DNA of 55,541 bases from Oscillospiraceae bacterium (lineage in GTDB: Bacteria > Bacillota > Clostridia > Oscillospirales > Oscillospiraceae), in the NCBI GenBank assembly GCA_017458085.1, contig JAFTGE010000004.1, positions 1 to 55,541 on the forward strand. The letters are read 5' to 3'. This document shows positions 25,819 through 33,862 of this stretch, piece by piece. The notes under the pieces are model-generated. The model did no database searches and was not told where the DNA came from. It saw nothing but the letters and a program-made list of their open reading frames with translations. Each line of letters starts with the position of its first letter. Position 1 is the first letter of the stretch. The position numbers and the translations under genes are program-made.

Positions 25819-26997
25819 TTGAACATTAAGGAAACCGCGCAGAAGTACAGCGATTACGTCGTTGAGATGCGCCGGAAGATCCATATGAATCCGGAGCTGA
25901 GCACCCAGGAGTTTGAAACCAGCAAGCTCGTCTGCGAGGAGCTGGATAAGATCGGCGTATCCTACGAGAGGATCGGTGAGCTTGGGACCGCCGTTCTGGC
26001 CACGATCCGGGGCGCGCTGCCCGGCAAGACCATCCTTGTTCGCGGTGACATGGACGCGCTGCCCGTGGTCGAGGAGGTCGACGTCCCCTTCAAATCGCAG
26101 AAGGAGGGCTGCATGCACGCCTGCGGCCATGACTGCCATACTGCGACTCTGCTGACCGCGGCCCATATCCTCAACGATCTCAAGGACGAGCTGCACGGCA
26201 CGGTGAAGCTGGCCTTCCAGCCCGCCGAGGAGACTGCCCAGGGCGCCAAGGATATGATCGCTGCCGGCGCCATGGAGGGTGTGGACGGCGTCTACGGTAT
26301 GCATGTACAGAGCCCGATCCCCGTTGGTATGGCCTGCGCCGCTCCCGGCGGCCGGATGGCCAGCGCCGGGATGTTCGAGATTTGGGTTCAGGGCAAGGGC
26401 GGCCATGGCGCCGAGCCTGCCAACTGCATCGACGCCATCACCTGCACCACGGCCATTGTCAATTCTTTGCAGACCATCGTCTCCCGTGAGTTCCGTCCGA
26501 TCGACGCCGCGGTTTTGACCGTCGGCCGTATCGACGCGGGCTTCCGCTGGAACGTCATTGCCGACAAAGCCTATATCTCCGGCACGACCCGCTGCTTTGA
26601 CAATGAGATCAACAAGGCCTTCCCCGAGAAGATCGAGCGTATCGTCAAGGGTGTGGCCGAGGCTTACCGCTGCACGGTAGAGTGCAAGTTCACCGATCTG
26701 GTTCCGCCGACGGTGAATCACCCCGTCATGTCCGCGATCGCGGAGAACGCCATCAAGAAGATTTTCGGTGAGGACAGCCTGTATGCCGCAGACCCCACCA
26801 CCGGCGGCGAGGATTTCGCCTATTTCATCAATGCCGCTCCCGATCATCTGGGCGCGATGGCGCTTGTCGGTGTGCGCAATGAGGCCATCGACTGTTGTTA
26901 TGAGCACCACAGCCCCAAGTTCAAGGTCGACGAAGCCGCCCTTTTGAACGCTGCGGCGCTGTATGCCCAGGTCGCTGACGACTTCAACAAGCAGTAA
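25819..26997 (+). CDS. M20D family amidohydrolase (HipO/IAA-amino acid hydrolase type), paralogue 1
   Basis: A 392-residue zinc/manganese aminoacylase-type enzyme. The M20D metal and catalytic motifs are intact: RGDMDALPV, HACGHDCH, the Glu pair in FQPAEETAQGAKDMI, YGMHVQS and a C-terminal HHSPKF. The dimerisation (lid) domain lies in the middle. These enzymes remove acyl groups from N-acyl amino acids or cleave related amides. The start is taken as TTG 25819, eight bases after AAAGGAAG; the GTG at 25810 is inside that site. It begins NIKETAQKYSDYVVEMRRKIH, closely matching paralogue 2 (DIRALAEKYSDYIIERRRYYH) encoded 64 bases downstream. Confidence 0.92.
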   Translation: MNIKETAQKYSDYVVEMRRKIHMNPELSTQEFETSKLVCEELDKIGVSYERIGELGTAVLATIRGALPGKTILVRGDMDALPVVEEVDVPFKSQKEGCMHACGHDCHTATLLTAAHILNDLKDELHGTVKLAFQPAEETAQGAKDMIAAGAMEGVDGVYGMHVQSPIPVGMACAAPGGRMASAGMFEIWVQGKGGHGAEPANCIDAITCTTAIVNSLQTIVSREFRPIDAAVLTVGRIDAGFRWNVIADKAYISGTTRCFDNEINKAFPEKIERIVKGVAEAYRCTVECKFTDLVPPTVNHPVMSAIAENAIKKIFGEDSLYAADPTTGGEDFAYFINAAPDHLGAMALVGVRNEAIDCCYEHHSPKFKVDEAALLNAAALYAQVADDFNKQ

Positions 26998-27061
26998 TCC
27001 AAAACGGGACGGCGTAACAACGGTTATGGCGTCCCTGTTTTCATTTTATAAGGAGGCAATT

Positions 27062-28234
27062 ATGGATATCAGAGCTCTTGCAGAAAAGTATTCCGATTAC
27101 ATCATTGAGCGCAGACGGTACTACCACCAGCACCCGGAGCTGAGCCTCAAGGAGTGGGAGACCACCAAGGCCCTGCTTGAGGATGTCAAGGCCATGGGTC
27201 TTGAGGTACAGACCTTTGACGATTATCCCGGCTTCGTCGCCACGCTGGATACCGGCAAGCCCGGCCGCACCATCATGCTTCGTACCGACATCGACGCCCT
27301 GCCCGTGCAGGAGAAGACCGAACTGCCCTTCGCGTCCGTCAACGACGGCGTCATGCACGCCTGCGGCCACGATAACCATATGGCCATGCTCCTCGGCGCC
27401 ATGAAGATCCTCTGCGAGGTCAAGGATGAGATCCCCGGCGGCAAGGTCAAGTTCATCTTCCAGTCCGCGGAAGAGATCGGCTACGGCTCCCGCTACTATG
27501 TGGAGCACGGTGTGCTCGACGGTGTGGACGCCATCTTCGGCATGCACATCTGGGGCACGCTCGAGGCGCCCTTTGTCAGCGTCGATCCGGGCAACCGCAT
27601 GGCCAGCATGGATAACTTCACCATCAAGGTCAAGGGCTTCCAGTCCCACGGCTCGGCACCCCAGGACGGCCACGACGCCATCGTTGCCGCCTCCGCCATC
27701 GTGCTGGCGCTGCAGACCTTCGTCTCCCGCAAGAATAACCCCATCAACCCCCTGGTCCTCTCCGTCGGCAAGTTCCACGGCGGCGCCATGTACAACATCA
27801 TCTGCCCCGATGTCGAGCTGGTCGGCACCATCCGCACCTACTCCCGTGAGCTGCGCGCCGAGATGGAGAAGGATTTGAACACCATCATCAAGAACACCGC
27901 CGCAGCCCACGACTGCGAGGCCGAGCTGATCTTCAGCCCCATGCTCCCCGCCGTCATCAACGAGGACCCCGAGCTCAACGAGATCGGCCGCGAGGCTGCC
28001 CTCAAGCTCTTTGGACCCGAGGGCGTCAAGGAGTTCCCCGCCCTGATGGGCAGCGAGGACTTCGCTCTGTTCATGGAGAAGATCCCCGGCTTCTTCGCCT
28101 TCCTTGGCACCAAGAACCCGGAGAAGGGTCTGATCTACACCAACCACAACGAGAAGTTCACCTCCGACGAGGATGTGCTCTTCCGCGGCAGCGCGCTAGC
28201 CGCCCAGTTCGCCGTCGATTTCCTGAGCAAGTAA
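27062..28234 (+). CDS. M20D family amidohydrolase, paralogue 2
   Basis: A 390-residue enzyme with intact M20D motifs: RTDIDALPV, HACGHDNH, FQSAEEIGYGSRYY, FGMHIWG and a C-terminal TNHNEKF. Compared with paralogue 1 it has a different lid sequence and differs just after the Glu pair (IGYGSRYYVEHG against TAQGAKDMIAAG), which suggests a different acyl or side-chain preference. ATG 27062 follows TAAGGAGGC. Codon use is very biased and similar to the transporter. It lies between paralogue 1 and the UPF0597 gene, with a GC-rich hairpin (28273-28305) downstream. Confidence 0.92.
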   Translation: MDIRALAEKYSDYIIERRRYYHQHPELSLKEWETTKALLEDVKAMGLEVQTFDDYPGFVATLDTGKPGRTIMLRTDIDALPVQEKTELPFASVNDGVMHACGHDNHMAMLLGAMKILCEVKDEIPGGKVKFIFQSAEEIGYGSRYYVEHGVLDGVDAIFGMHIWGTLEAPFVSVDPGNRMASMDNFTIKVKGFQSHGSAPQDGHDAIVAASAIVLALQTFVSRKNNPINPLVLSVGKFHGGAMYNIICPDVELVGTIRTYSRELRAEMEKDLNTIIKNTAAAHDCEAELIFSPMLPAVINEDPELNEIGREAALKLFGPEGVKEFPALMGSEDFALFMEKIPGFFAFLGTKNPEKGLIYTNHNEKFTSDEDVLFRGSALAAQFAVDFLSK

Positions 28235-28272
28235 AGCATCTTCCAGGCATAAGAGAGAGAAAACCGGAAGCC

Positions 28273-28305
28273 GCCCGCCTGATCGACCGAAACGGTCAGG
28301 CGGGC
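28273..28305 (+). other. GC-rich intercistronic hairpin
   Basis: GCCCGCCTGA and TCAGGCGGGC pair before the UPF0597 gene, with an alternative inner GACCG/CGGTC stem. There is no T-run, so it probably adjusts mRNA stability or read-through within the cluster. Confidence 0.55.
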
Positions 28306-28346
28306 CGGTTCCCGAAGTAAAAATGAAAAAAGAAACGAGGGTTATC

Positions 28347-29621
28347 ATGAACAGAAAGACTTATGATACCTATGTTTCCATACTGAAGGCGGAGCTGACC
28401 ATGGCGACCGGCTGTACCGAGCCGATCGCGATTGCTTACGCAGGCGCAAAGGTGAAAGAGGTACTCGAGGAAGTACCCGATCACTGTACCGTCTATTGCA
28501 GCGGAAACATAGTCAAGAACGTAATGGCCGTGACCGTCCCCAATTCGGGCGGTTCCCGCGGCATCGACACCGCGGCGATGCTCGGCATCGTCGGCGGCGA
28601 CGCCAACGCCACGCTGGATGTGCTCCACGCAATCACGCCGGAGCATATCGACCTGATGAAAAAGCTGATCGCCGAAGGGCGTTGCAGCACCGAGCTGGTG
28701 GAGGGCGTTGCCAACCTTTACATTCGCATTGAGGCTGTGGCCGGTGAAAACACCGCCCTGGTCGAGATCAAAGACTATCACTCCAACATCACGCGGATCG
28801 AGAAAAACGGCGAGGTGCTGTTCGACGCGGCGCAGACCGAGGCCACGGGCGTTGCCGCCCCGGACAAGAGTCTGCTCAACGTCAGGGACATCCTCACCTT
28901 TGCCGATGAGGTCGATCTCGACGACGTGAGGGATGTGCTGGAAAACCAGGTCCGCTGCAATAGCGCCATCGCGGAAGAGGGCCTCAAAAACAACTGGGGC
29001 GCCCAGGTCGGCAAGAGCATCCTCGAGGGTGAGGACGGCTATGGCCTTGTCAACCGCGCCCGCGCCTGGGCCGCCGCCGGCTCCGACGCCCGCATGAACG
29101 GCTGCCCGATGCCCGTGGTCATCAACTCCGGCTCCGGCAACCAGGGCATCACCGTGTCCATGCCGGTGTATGTCTACGCCAAGGAATACGGCGTGGACCA
29201 TGACAAATTCCTGCGCGCACTGGTGGTGTCGAACCTCATCTCCCTGCACCAGAAACGCTATATCGGCAGCCTTTCCGCCTACTGCGGCGCCGTCAGCGCC
29301 GGCACCGGCGCTGCCGCCGGTATCGCCTATATGCTGGGCGAGGGCTACGATGTGATTTGCGGCGTCATCTCCAACAACATCAATATCGACGGCGGCATGG
29401 TCTGCGACGGGGCCAAGTCCTCGTGCGCTGCCAAGATCGCCACGGCGGTCGGCACGGGCCTGCTGAGCCTGGATATGGCGCGTAAGGGCCGCGTCTTCCT
29501 GCCGGGCGAGGGCCTGGTGGAGGACAACATCGAGGACACCATCGCCAGCGTCGGACGTATGGGCCGCGACGGTATGAAGAGCACCGACGTCGAGATCCTG
29601 AAAATCATGCTTGGAAAATAA
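28347..29621 (+). CDS. UPF0597 / L-cysteine desulfidase (CyuA)-type, serine dehydratase alpha-like protein
   Basis: A 424-residue member of the UPF0597 family, related to the alpha chain of iron-sulfur L-serine dehydratase and to cysteine desulfidases that release sulfide, ammonia and pyruvate. Signatures are ELTMATGCTEPIAIAYAG near the start, RMNGCPMPVVINSGSGNQG, SAYCGAVSAGTGAAAG and VCDGAKSSCAAKIATA; the conserved cysteines are the likely Fe-S ligands. ATG 28347 is used because CGAGGG precedes it; an earlier ATG at 28323 has no ribosome site. The position between M20D genes suggests it degrades the amino acid they release. Cysteine is favoured from family knowledge; serine or threonine cannot be excluded. 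Confidence 0.87.
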   Translation: MNRKTYDTYVSILKAELTMATGCTEPIAIAYAGAKVKEVLEEVPDHCTVYCSGNIVKNVMAVTVPNSGGSRGIDTAAMLGIVGGDANATLDVLHAITPEHIDLMKKLIAEGRCSTELVEGVANLYIRIEAVAGENTALVEIKDYHSNITRIEKNGEVLFDAAQTEATGVAAPDKSLLNVRDILTFADEVDLDDVRDVLENQVRCNSAIAEEGLKNNWGAQVGKSILEGEDGYGLVNRARAWAAAGSDARMNGCPMPVVINSGSGNQGITVSMPVYVYAKEYGVDHDKFLRALVVSNLISLHQKRYIGSLSAYCGAVSAGTGAAAGIAYMLGEGYDVICGVISNNINIDGGMVCDGAKSSCAAKIATAVGTGLLSLDMARKGRVFLPGEGLVEDNIEDTIASVGRMGRDGMKSTDVEILKIMLGK

Positions 29622-29650
29622 GCCCCTATCTTTTCCCGGGAGGAATACCA

Positions 29651-30859
29651 ATGTTCAAAGAATTAGCAGAACAGTACTACGAAGAGGCCAAGGCCATCCG
29701 CGAGGATATACACCGCCATCCCGAAATGTCCTATAAAGAGTTCCGCACCGCAGAGCTTGTGGAGAAGAAGCTGAAGGAATACGGCGTCGACTCCATGGAG
29801 CGGATGTTCGACACCGGCGTTGTGGCCCTCATCCACGGCAGCAAGGGCCCCGGCAAATGCATCGCCATCCGCGCGGACATCGACGCCCTGCCTGGCGACG
29901 AGGCCACCGGCGTGGAATTCAGCTCCGAGAACCCCGGCGTCATGCACGCCTGCGGCCATGACATCCACACCGCCAACCTGCTAACCATTGCCCATATGCT
30001 GTGCGAGAACCGCGACAAGTTCCCCGGCACCGTCAAGCTGATCTTCCAGCCCGCCGAGGAAGCCGCCTGCCCCGACAGGCCGCACGCCGGCGCCTGGAAC
30101 ATGGTCCAGTGCGGCTGCATGGAGAACCCCCACGTGGACGCCATGATCGGCCTGCACAACAACCCCGCCGCCAGCGGTCACGGCACCTTCGGCCTGCGCA
30201 AGGGCGTGTGCACTTCGGGCTTTGACCTCTACCGCTTCGACGTGCACGGCAAGACGGCCCACGGCTCCCAGCCCCACACCGGCAACGACGCGATCCTGGC
30301 CATCAGCCAGCTGATCGTCCTGCTGCAGCAGGTGGTCAGCCGCAACATCGATCCGCTCAAGACCGGCATTCTGTCCGTCGGCACGATTCAGGGCGGCACC
30401 GTGGTCAACATCATCCCCGACTACGCCACCGCCGGCGGTTGCTTCCGCTACTATGACAACGGCACGGCCAAGGTCATTCGGGAGCGCACCCTGGCCATCG
30501 CCAGAGGCGTGGAGGAGGTTTCCGGCTGCAAGATCGACGTCACCGCCCATACCGGCTACGCCTGCGTGGAGAATGACGACGCGCTGACCGAGCTTGCCGA
30601 GGCCGCCCTCAAGGAGGAGCTGGGCGAGGACAGCTGCTACTACATGGACGCGCCCGCCACCGGCTCCGAGGACTTCAGTGAGTACCATCTGGTCACCGGC
30701 GTGCCCACCACCTTCATGTGGCTCAACACCCGCCCGATGGAGGGACATGAGGTGATGCCTCTGCACTCGAATAAGTGGTGCCCGGACGCCGATATCATCA
30801 AGTACGGCGCGCCCGGCATGGCCGCCATCGCCGTCAAGTACCTCAACGACAACGCCTGA
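29651..30859 (+). CDS. M20D family amidohydrolase, paralogue 3
   Basis: A 402-residue enzyme more distant from the other two copies. Motifs present are RADIDALPG, HACGHDIH, FQPAEEAACPDRPHAGAWNM, IGLHNNPAASGHGTFG, HGKTAHGSQPHTGNDAI and a C-terminal LHSNKW. The segment after the Glu pair has an insertion with an extra Cys and His (CPDRPH), so the substrate pocket should differ from paralogues 1 and 2. ATG 29651 follows GGGAGGAA. It is the last gene of the cluster and is followed by a strong terminator. Three M20D enzymes in one unit imply several substrates or sequential cuts (inference). Confidence 0.92.
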   Translation: MFKELAEQYYEEAKAIREDIHRHPEMSYKEFRTAELVEKKLKEYGVDSMERMFDTGVVALIHGSKGPGKCIAIRADIDALPGDEATGVEFSSENPGVMHACGHDIHTANLLTIAHMLCENRDKFPGTVKLIFQPAEEAACPDRPHAGAWNMVQCGCMENPHVDAMIGLHNNPAASGHGTFGLRKGVCTSGFDLYRFDVHGKTAHGSQPHTGNDAILAISQLIVLLQQVVSRNIDPLKTGILSVGTIQGGTVVNIIPDYATAGGCFRYYDNGTAKVIRERTLAIARGVEEVSGCKIDVTAHTGYACVENDDALTELAEAALKEELGEDSCYYMDAPATGSEDFSEYHLVTGVPTTFMWLNTRPMEGHEVMPLHSNKWCPDADIIKYGAPGMAAIAVKYLNDNA

Positions 30860-30873
30860 TACGATGCCTGAAC

Positions 30874-30907
30874 AAAAAAACGGACTGCGAAAGCAGTCCG
30901 TTTTTTG
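30874..30907. terminator. Bidirectional terminator after the M20D cluster
   Basis: AAAAAACGGACTGC and GCAGTCCGTTTTTT pair perfectly around GAAA, between convergent genes. Confidence 0.9.
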
Positions 30908-30909
30908 CC

Positions 30910-31542
30910 CTATATGCCCGCTTTGACCCGGGCCTGCACCTGCCCGGCGCAGTCGGTAAGCGGCACGCGGCGGGAGAGAAAGTCATCACTGGAGAGGATC
31001 TGAATGCCGACGCGGGCCATGTCCTCCAGATTGGCCCGCTGCACAGCTTCCGAAACGGAGGAGGTGCAGTCGGACAGCACCGCCACATTGTATTCCAGGG
31101 AGATGCCGTCATAGGCGGTGGTGCGGATGCAGTTGGGCGTGGTCGTCCCGGCCAGGAGCACGGTGTCCCGCCCCAGCCGCCGCAGCATCAGGTCCACCGG
31201 CGTTTGGAAAAAGGCGGAAAAGCGCGGCTTATAGACGAGATAGTCCCCCTCGCAAACGCCGAATGCCTCCGGCATGGCGGCGCTGATTGCCTCCGGACAG
31301 CCGGGGGAGAGGGGCTTGCCCCCGTCAAGCCAGCTGTGAAAGCGGGTGTGCTCTACGTCGCTGCCGTCGGCGCGGTAGAGCCGGGTGACAAAGAAGACGG
31401 GAATGCCGCGTTCCCGGCAGCTTTGAATCACCGTCGCGCAGGCGGGCACGGTGGCCGCGGCCCCGGCGATATATTGCGGGGAGGCAGGGGAGAGAAAGCC
31501 GTTTTGCATATCGATGACGATCAGGGCGGTGCGGGAATCCAT
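30910..31542 (-). CDS. Isochorismatase-family cysteine hydrolase
   Basis: A 210-residue alpha/beta hydrolase of the isochorismatase/nicotinamidase superfamily. The catalytic triad is recognisable: Asp in ALIVIDMQNGF (about residue 11), Lys in YLVYKPRFSAFF and Cys in AGTTTPNCIRTTAYDG. Family members include nicotinamidase, N-carbamoylsarcosine amidase and true isochorismatase; the triad alone does not decide, and the nicotinamidase metal-site histidines are not evident. ATG 31542 follows AAAGGAG. It is a single-gene unit with its own promoter (31575-31603) and shares a terminator with the M20D cluster. Confidence 0.88.
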   Translation of the reverse strand: MDSRTALIVIDMQNGFLSPASPQYIAGAAATVPACATVIQSCRERGIPVFFVTRLYRADGSDVEHTRFHSWLDGGKPLSPGCPEAISAAMPEAFGVCEGDYLVYKPRFSAFFQTPVDLMLRRLGRDTVLLAGTTTPNCIRTTAYDGISLEYNVAVLSDCTSSVSEAVQRANLEDMARVGIQILSSDDFLSRRVPLTDCAGQVQARVKAGI

Positions 31543-31574
31543 AGGGCGCGCTCCTTTCCGATTCTGGTGTCCTT

Positions 31575-31603
31575 ATTATAACGGATTATACGACAGACCG
31601 CAA
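31575..31603 (-). promoter_or_regulatory. Sigma-A promoter for the isochorismatase-family gene
   Basis: Minus strand: TTGCGG (31603-31598), 17-base spacer, TATAAT (31580-31575), about 30 bases from the start codon. Confidence 0.8.
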
Positions 31604-31613
31604 GCTGAGCGTC

Positions 31614-31643
31614 TTGACAGGGGGCGAACCGGGTCCGTATAAT
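31614..31643 (+). promoter_or_regulatory. Consensus sigma-A promoter for the 142-residue membrane protein
   Basis: TTGACA (31614-31619), 18-base spacer, TATAAT (31638-31643); both hexamers are perfect. It is divergent to the isochorismatase promoter. Confidence 0.85.
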
Positions 31644-31671
31644 ACAGGCAGAAAACAGAGGAGGGATATCC

Positions 31672-32100
31672 ATGGAGAAAAAGCTGGAGGACATGAATGA
31701 GCAGGAGCTGCTGCGGGAGCTGACCAAGCGGCAGGGAAAGAGCGCGCGCAGCGGGCGGATCATTGCCCTTGCCGCCGTGGTGCTGGCGGCGGCGCTGCTG
31801 ATCGCGGTATGCGTGCTGGTGCCGTCGCTTCTGCGTACGCTGGATCAGGCCTATGCCACGCTGGACCAGGCAAGCGTCACCCTGAGCGAGGCGCAGACCA
31901 TGGTCGAGTCGGCGCAAAAGTCCCTCGCGGGCATTGACGTGATGGTTGACAATGTCAACACACTGGTGGAGGACAATACCGAAAGCCTCAGCAGCGCCGT
32001 CGAAAAGCTCAACGCCATCGATTTTGACAAGCTCAACAGCTCGATTGCCGACCTCAACGCGGTCGTTGAACCCCTGGCCCGGCTGTTCGGCCGGGGATAA
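31672..32100 (+). CDS. Small membrane protein with extracytoplasmic coiled coil, function unknown
   Basis: A 142-residue protein I do not recognise. A charged cytoplasmic N-terminus (EKKLEDMNEQELLRELTKRQ) is followed by one membrane helix (residues about 31-52, IIALAAVVLAAALLIAVCVLV) and then about 85 residues of heptad-like sequence (LRTLDQAYATLDQASVTLSEAQTM and onward) predicted to form a coiled coil outside the membrane. The layout resembles the signal-sensing stalk of chemoreceptors or a YlaH/DUF948-like spacer, without signalling domains. ATG 31672 follows AGGAGGG. It has its own perfect-consensus promoter, so it is probably well expressed. Confidence 0.75.
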   Translation: MEKKLEDMNEQELLRELTKRQGKSARSGRIIALAAVVLAAALLIAVCVLVPSLLRTLDQAYATLDQASVTLSEAQTMVESAQKSLAGIDVMVDNVNTLVEDNTESLSSAVEKLNAIDFDKLNSSIADLNAVVEPLARLFGRG

Positions 32101-32141
32101 GGGAACAAGCTGCCCGCAGGGAAGGAAAGTTCTTTCCCAAC

Positions 32142-32170
32142 TTGGCAAGCCCACCGTCTCATGATACAAT
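32142..32170 (+). promoter_or_regulatory. Sigma-A promoter for the envelope operon
   Basis: TTGGCA (32142-32147), 17-base spacer, TACAAT (32165-32170), about 48 bases before the start codon at 32218. Confidence 0.7.
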
Positions 32171-32217
32171 ATACGGAAGCTTCTGTTAAAAACACTATAC
32201 TTACGTGGGAGAATCCG

Positions 32218-33846
32218 ATGAAAGCTTTCAAACAGATCATTGCTCTGTTCGCGGCTCTGGCGCTGTGTCTGGCGCAGGGCCTGTGCGCCTGTGCCGACGA
32301 CGGGACGGACGAGCTCTCCGATACCCCGGACTGGGATGGGATCGTGGCGGGCCTGATGACCGATTATCAGGTCGAGCCCTCCTTCATCGCCGCCGGCTAC
32401 CGCAACCTGATCACGGGCGAGGAGCACTATTTTAACCCCGACGCCGCCTTTGAAGCGGCCAGTATGTACAAGGTTCCTCTGTGCATGTACGTCGGGGAAC
32501 ACATTGCCAGCGGGGAGCTCGACTGGTCCCCGTACGCCTACCTCGGAGAATATGAGGCGGTGCAGGACGCCGTGCTGATCCAGTCTGACGACAGGCTGGC
32601 CGCGTCCTTAAACACGGTTTTGGGCGGCTACAACAGCTCTCACGCCAAAACCGCGGCGTACATGGGCATTGATACGGATACGGCCCGGGACTCGCTCTAC
32701 CTCAACAACTGGTACACGCCCGAACAGATCCTCAACTGCCTGGAGCTGCTGTATAACGAGAGCGACCGCTTCCCCGGCGTGATCGAGGATATGCAGCAGG
32801 CCAGCCGCGACCGCTATTTTCTCCTGTACGAGACGCGCTTTGACATCGCCCACAAGTACGGAGACTATCAGGATCGGCTCAACAGCGGCCCGCATTATAT
32901 CAATGACTGCGCCATCTGCTTCACCGATCAGCCGATCGCCATCGTCCTCTTTACCCGTGCGACGTACGAGGCGGAGAGCTTCATGACCGCTTACTGCACC
33001 GCCATGTGCGAGTATGCCGAGCGCACGGCGAAGCGCAGCGAGTCTGCCCCGGAGCCGACGCCCGTGCCCACGCCGCGCGCGACGAGCTTCCCGAGTGCTG
33101 CGGCGGAGAGCACCGAAACGGACACCGCTGCGGCCGAAGTCCCCATCCTGCTCCCGGTCGGGCTGATCGCGCTGTTTCTGGTTCTGGGCATCCTGACGGC
33201 CCGACGCGTAAGCGCCCGCATGAAGACGCGCTCAAGCCTGCTGATGCTGGCCGTGCTGGTCAGCGCGGCGGCCATGCTGCTGAGCGTTGTCGGCCTGAAA
33301 AACGGCACGGTCTTTGCCAGACCCGGCGGCGACCCGGCCCGGACCGCGGCGGACTTCTTCGACGCGCTGGAGGCCGGGGATTATCCCCGCGCCTACGCCG
33401 CGCTGGGCGACTACTCCGATCTCGGCCTGGACAGCGAACCCAACTCCGAGGCGGGCAGAATCCTTGCCGACGCCCTGCGGGGGAGCTATTCCTATCAGCT
33501 CAACGGCCCCTGCCGGGTGGAGAAGCTGACGGCGCAGCAGCCGGTCCGGTTCGTGTTTTTAAACCTTCCTTCCATGGAGGAGGCTGTGGCGGAGGAGACC
33601 CAGCGGCAGCTGGAGGAGATCGTCCGCAGCCGCCCGGTCAGCGAGGTCTATGACGACAGCCAGCGCGTTCTCTCCGCGGTGACGGAGGAAGCCTATCTGA
33701 CCGCGCTGAACCGGGTGCTGGAGGGCGCGGAGACTTACTACAGCGTCGTGGATTTTGATCTGATCATGAATTATGCCGACGGCCGCTGGCAGATTCAGAC
33801 TAGCCCCGGCCTTCTCAGCGCGCTCAACGGCGGCGCCGGGTACTGA
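32218..33846 (+). CDS. Exported beta-lactamase/PBP-fold serine hydrolase with membrane segments and C-terminal sensor-like domain
   Basis: A 542-residue protein. After a signal peptide (residues 1-25) comes a class A beta-lactamase-like domain with SxxK as Ser82-Met-Tyr-Lys85, an SDN-like Ser123-Asp-Asp and a KxG-like Lys213-Tyr-Gly in place of KTG. A Pro/Thr-rich linker leads to two hydrophobic helices (ILLPVGLIALFLVLGIL and SLLMLAVLVSAAAMLLSVVG) and an outer domain of about 150 residues starting DPARTAADFFDALEAGDYPRAYAAL, NTF2-like in appearance. The degenerate KTG and SDN suggest a peptidoglycan-binding or esterase role rather than beta-lactam resistance. ATG 32218 follows GTGGGAG. The NAGPA-domain gene starts 16 bases later. 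Confidence 0.8.
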   Translation: MKAFKQIIALFAALALCLAQGLCACADDGTDELSDTPDWDGIVAGLMTDYQVEPSFIAAGYRNLITGEEHYFNPDAAFEAASMYKVPLCMYVGEHIASGELDWSPYAYLGEYEAVQDAVLIQSDDRLAASLNTVLGGYNSSHAKTAAYMGIDTDTARDSLYLNNWYTPEQILNCLELLYNESDRFPGVIEDMQQASRDRYFLLYETRFDIAHKYGDYQDRLNSGPHYINDCAICFTDQPIAIVLFTRATYEAESFMTAYCTAMCEYAERTAKRSESAPEPTPVPTPRATSFPSAAAESTETDTAAAEVPILLPVGLIALFLVLGILTARRVSARMKTRSSLLMLAVLVSAAAMLLSVVGLKNGTVFARPGGDPARTAADFFDALEAGDYPRAYAALGDYSDLGLDSEPNSEAGRILADALRGSYSYQLNGPCRVEKLTAQQPVRFVFLNLPSMEEAVAEETQRQLEEIVRSRPVSEVYDDSQRVLSAVTEEAYLTALNRVLEGAETYYSVVDFDLIMNYADGRWQIQTSPGLLSALNGGAGY

Positions 33847-33862
33847 TAGGGAGAATACAAGC

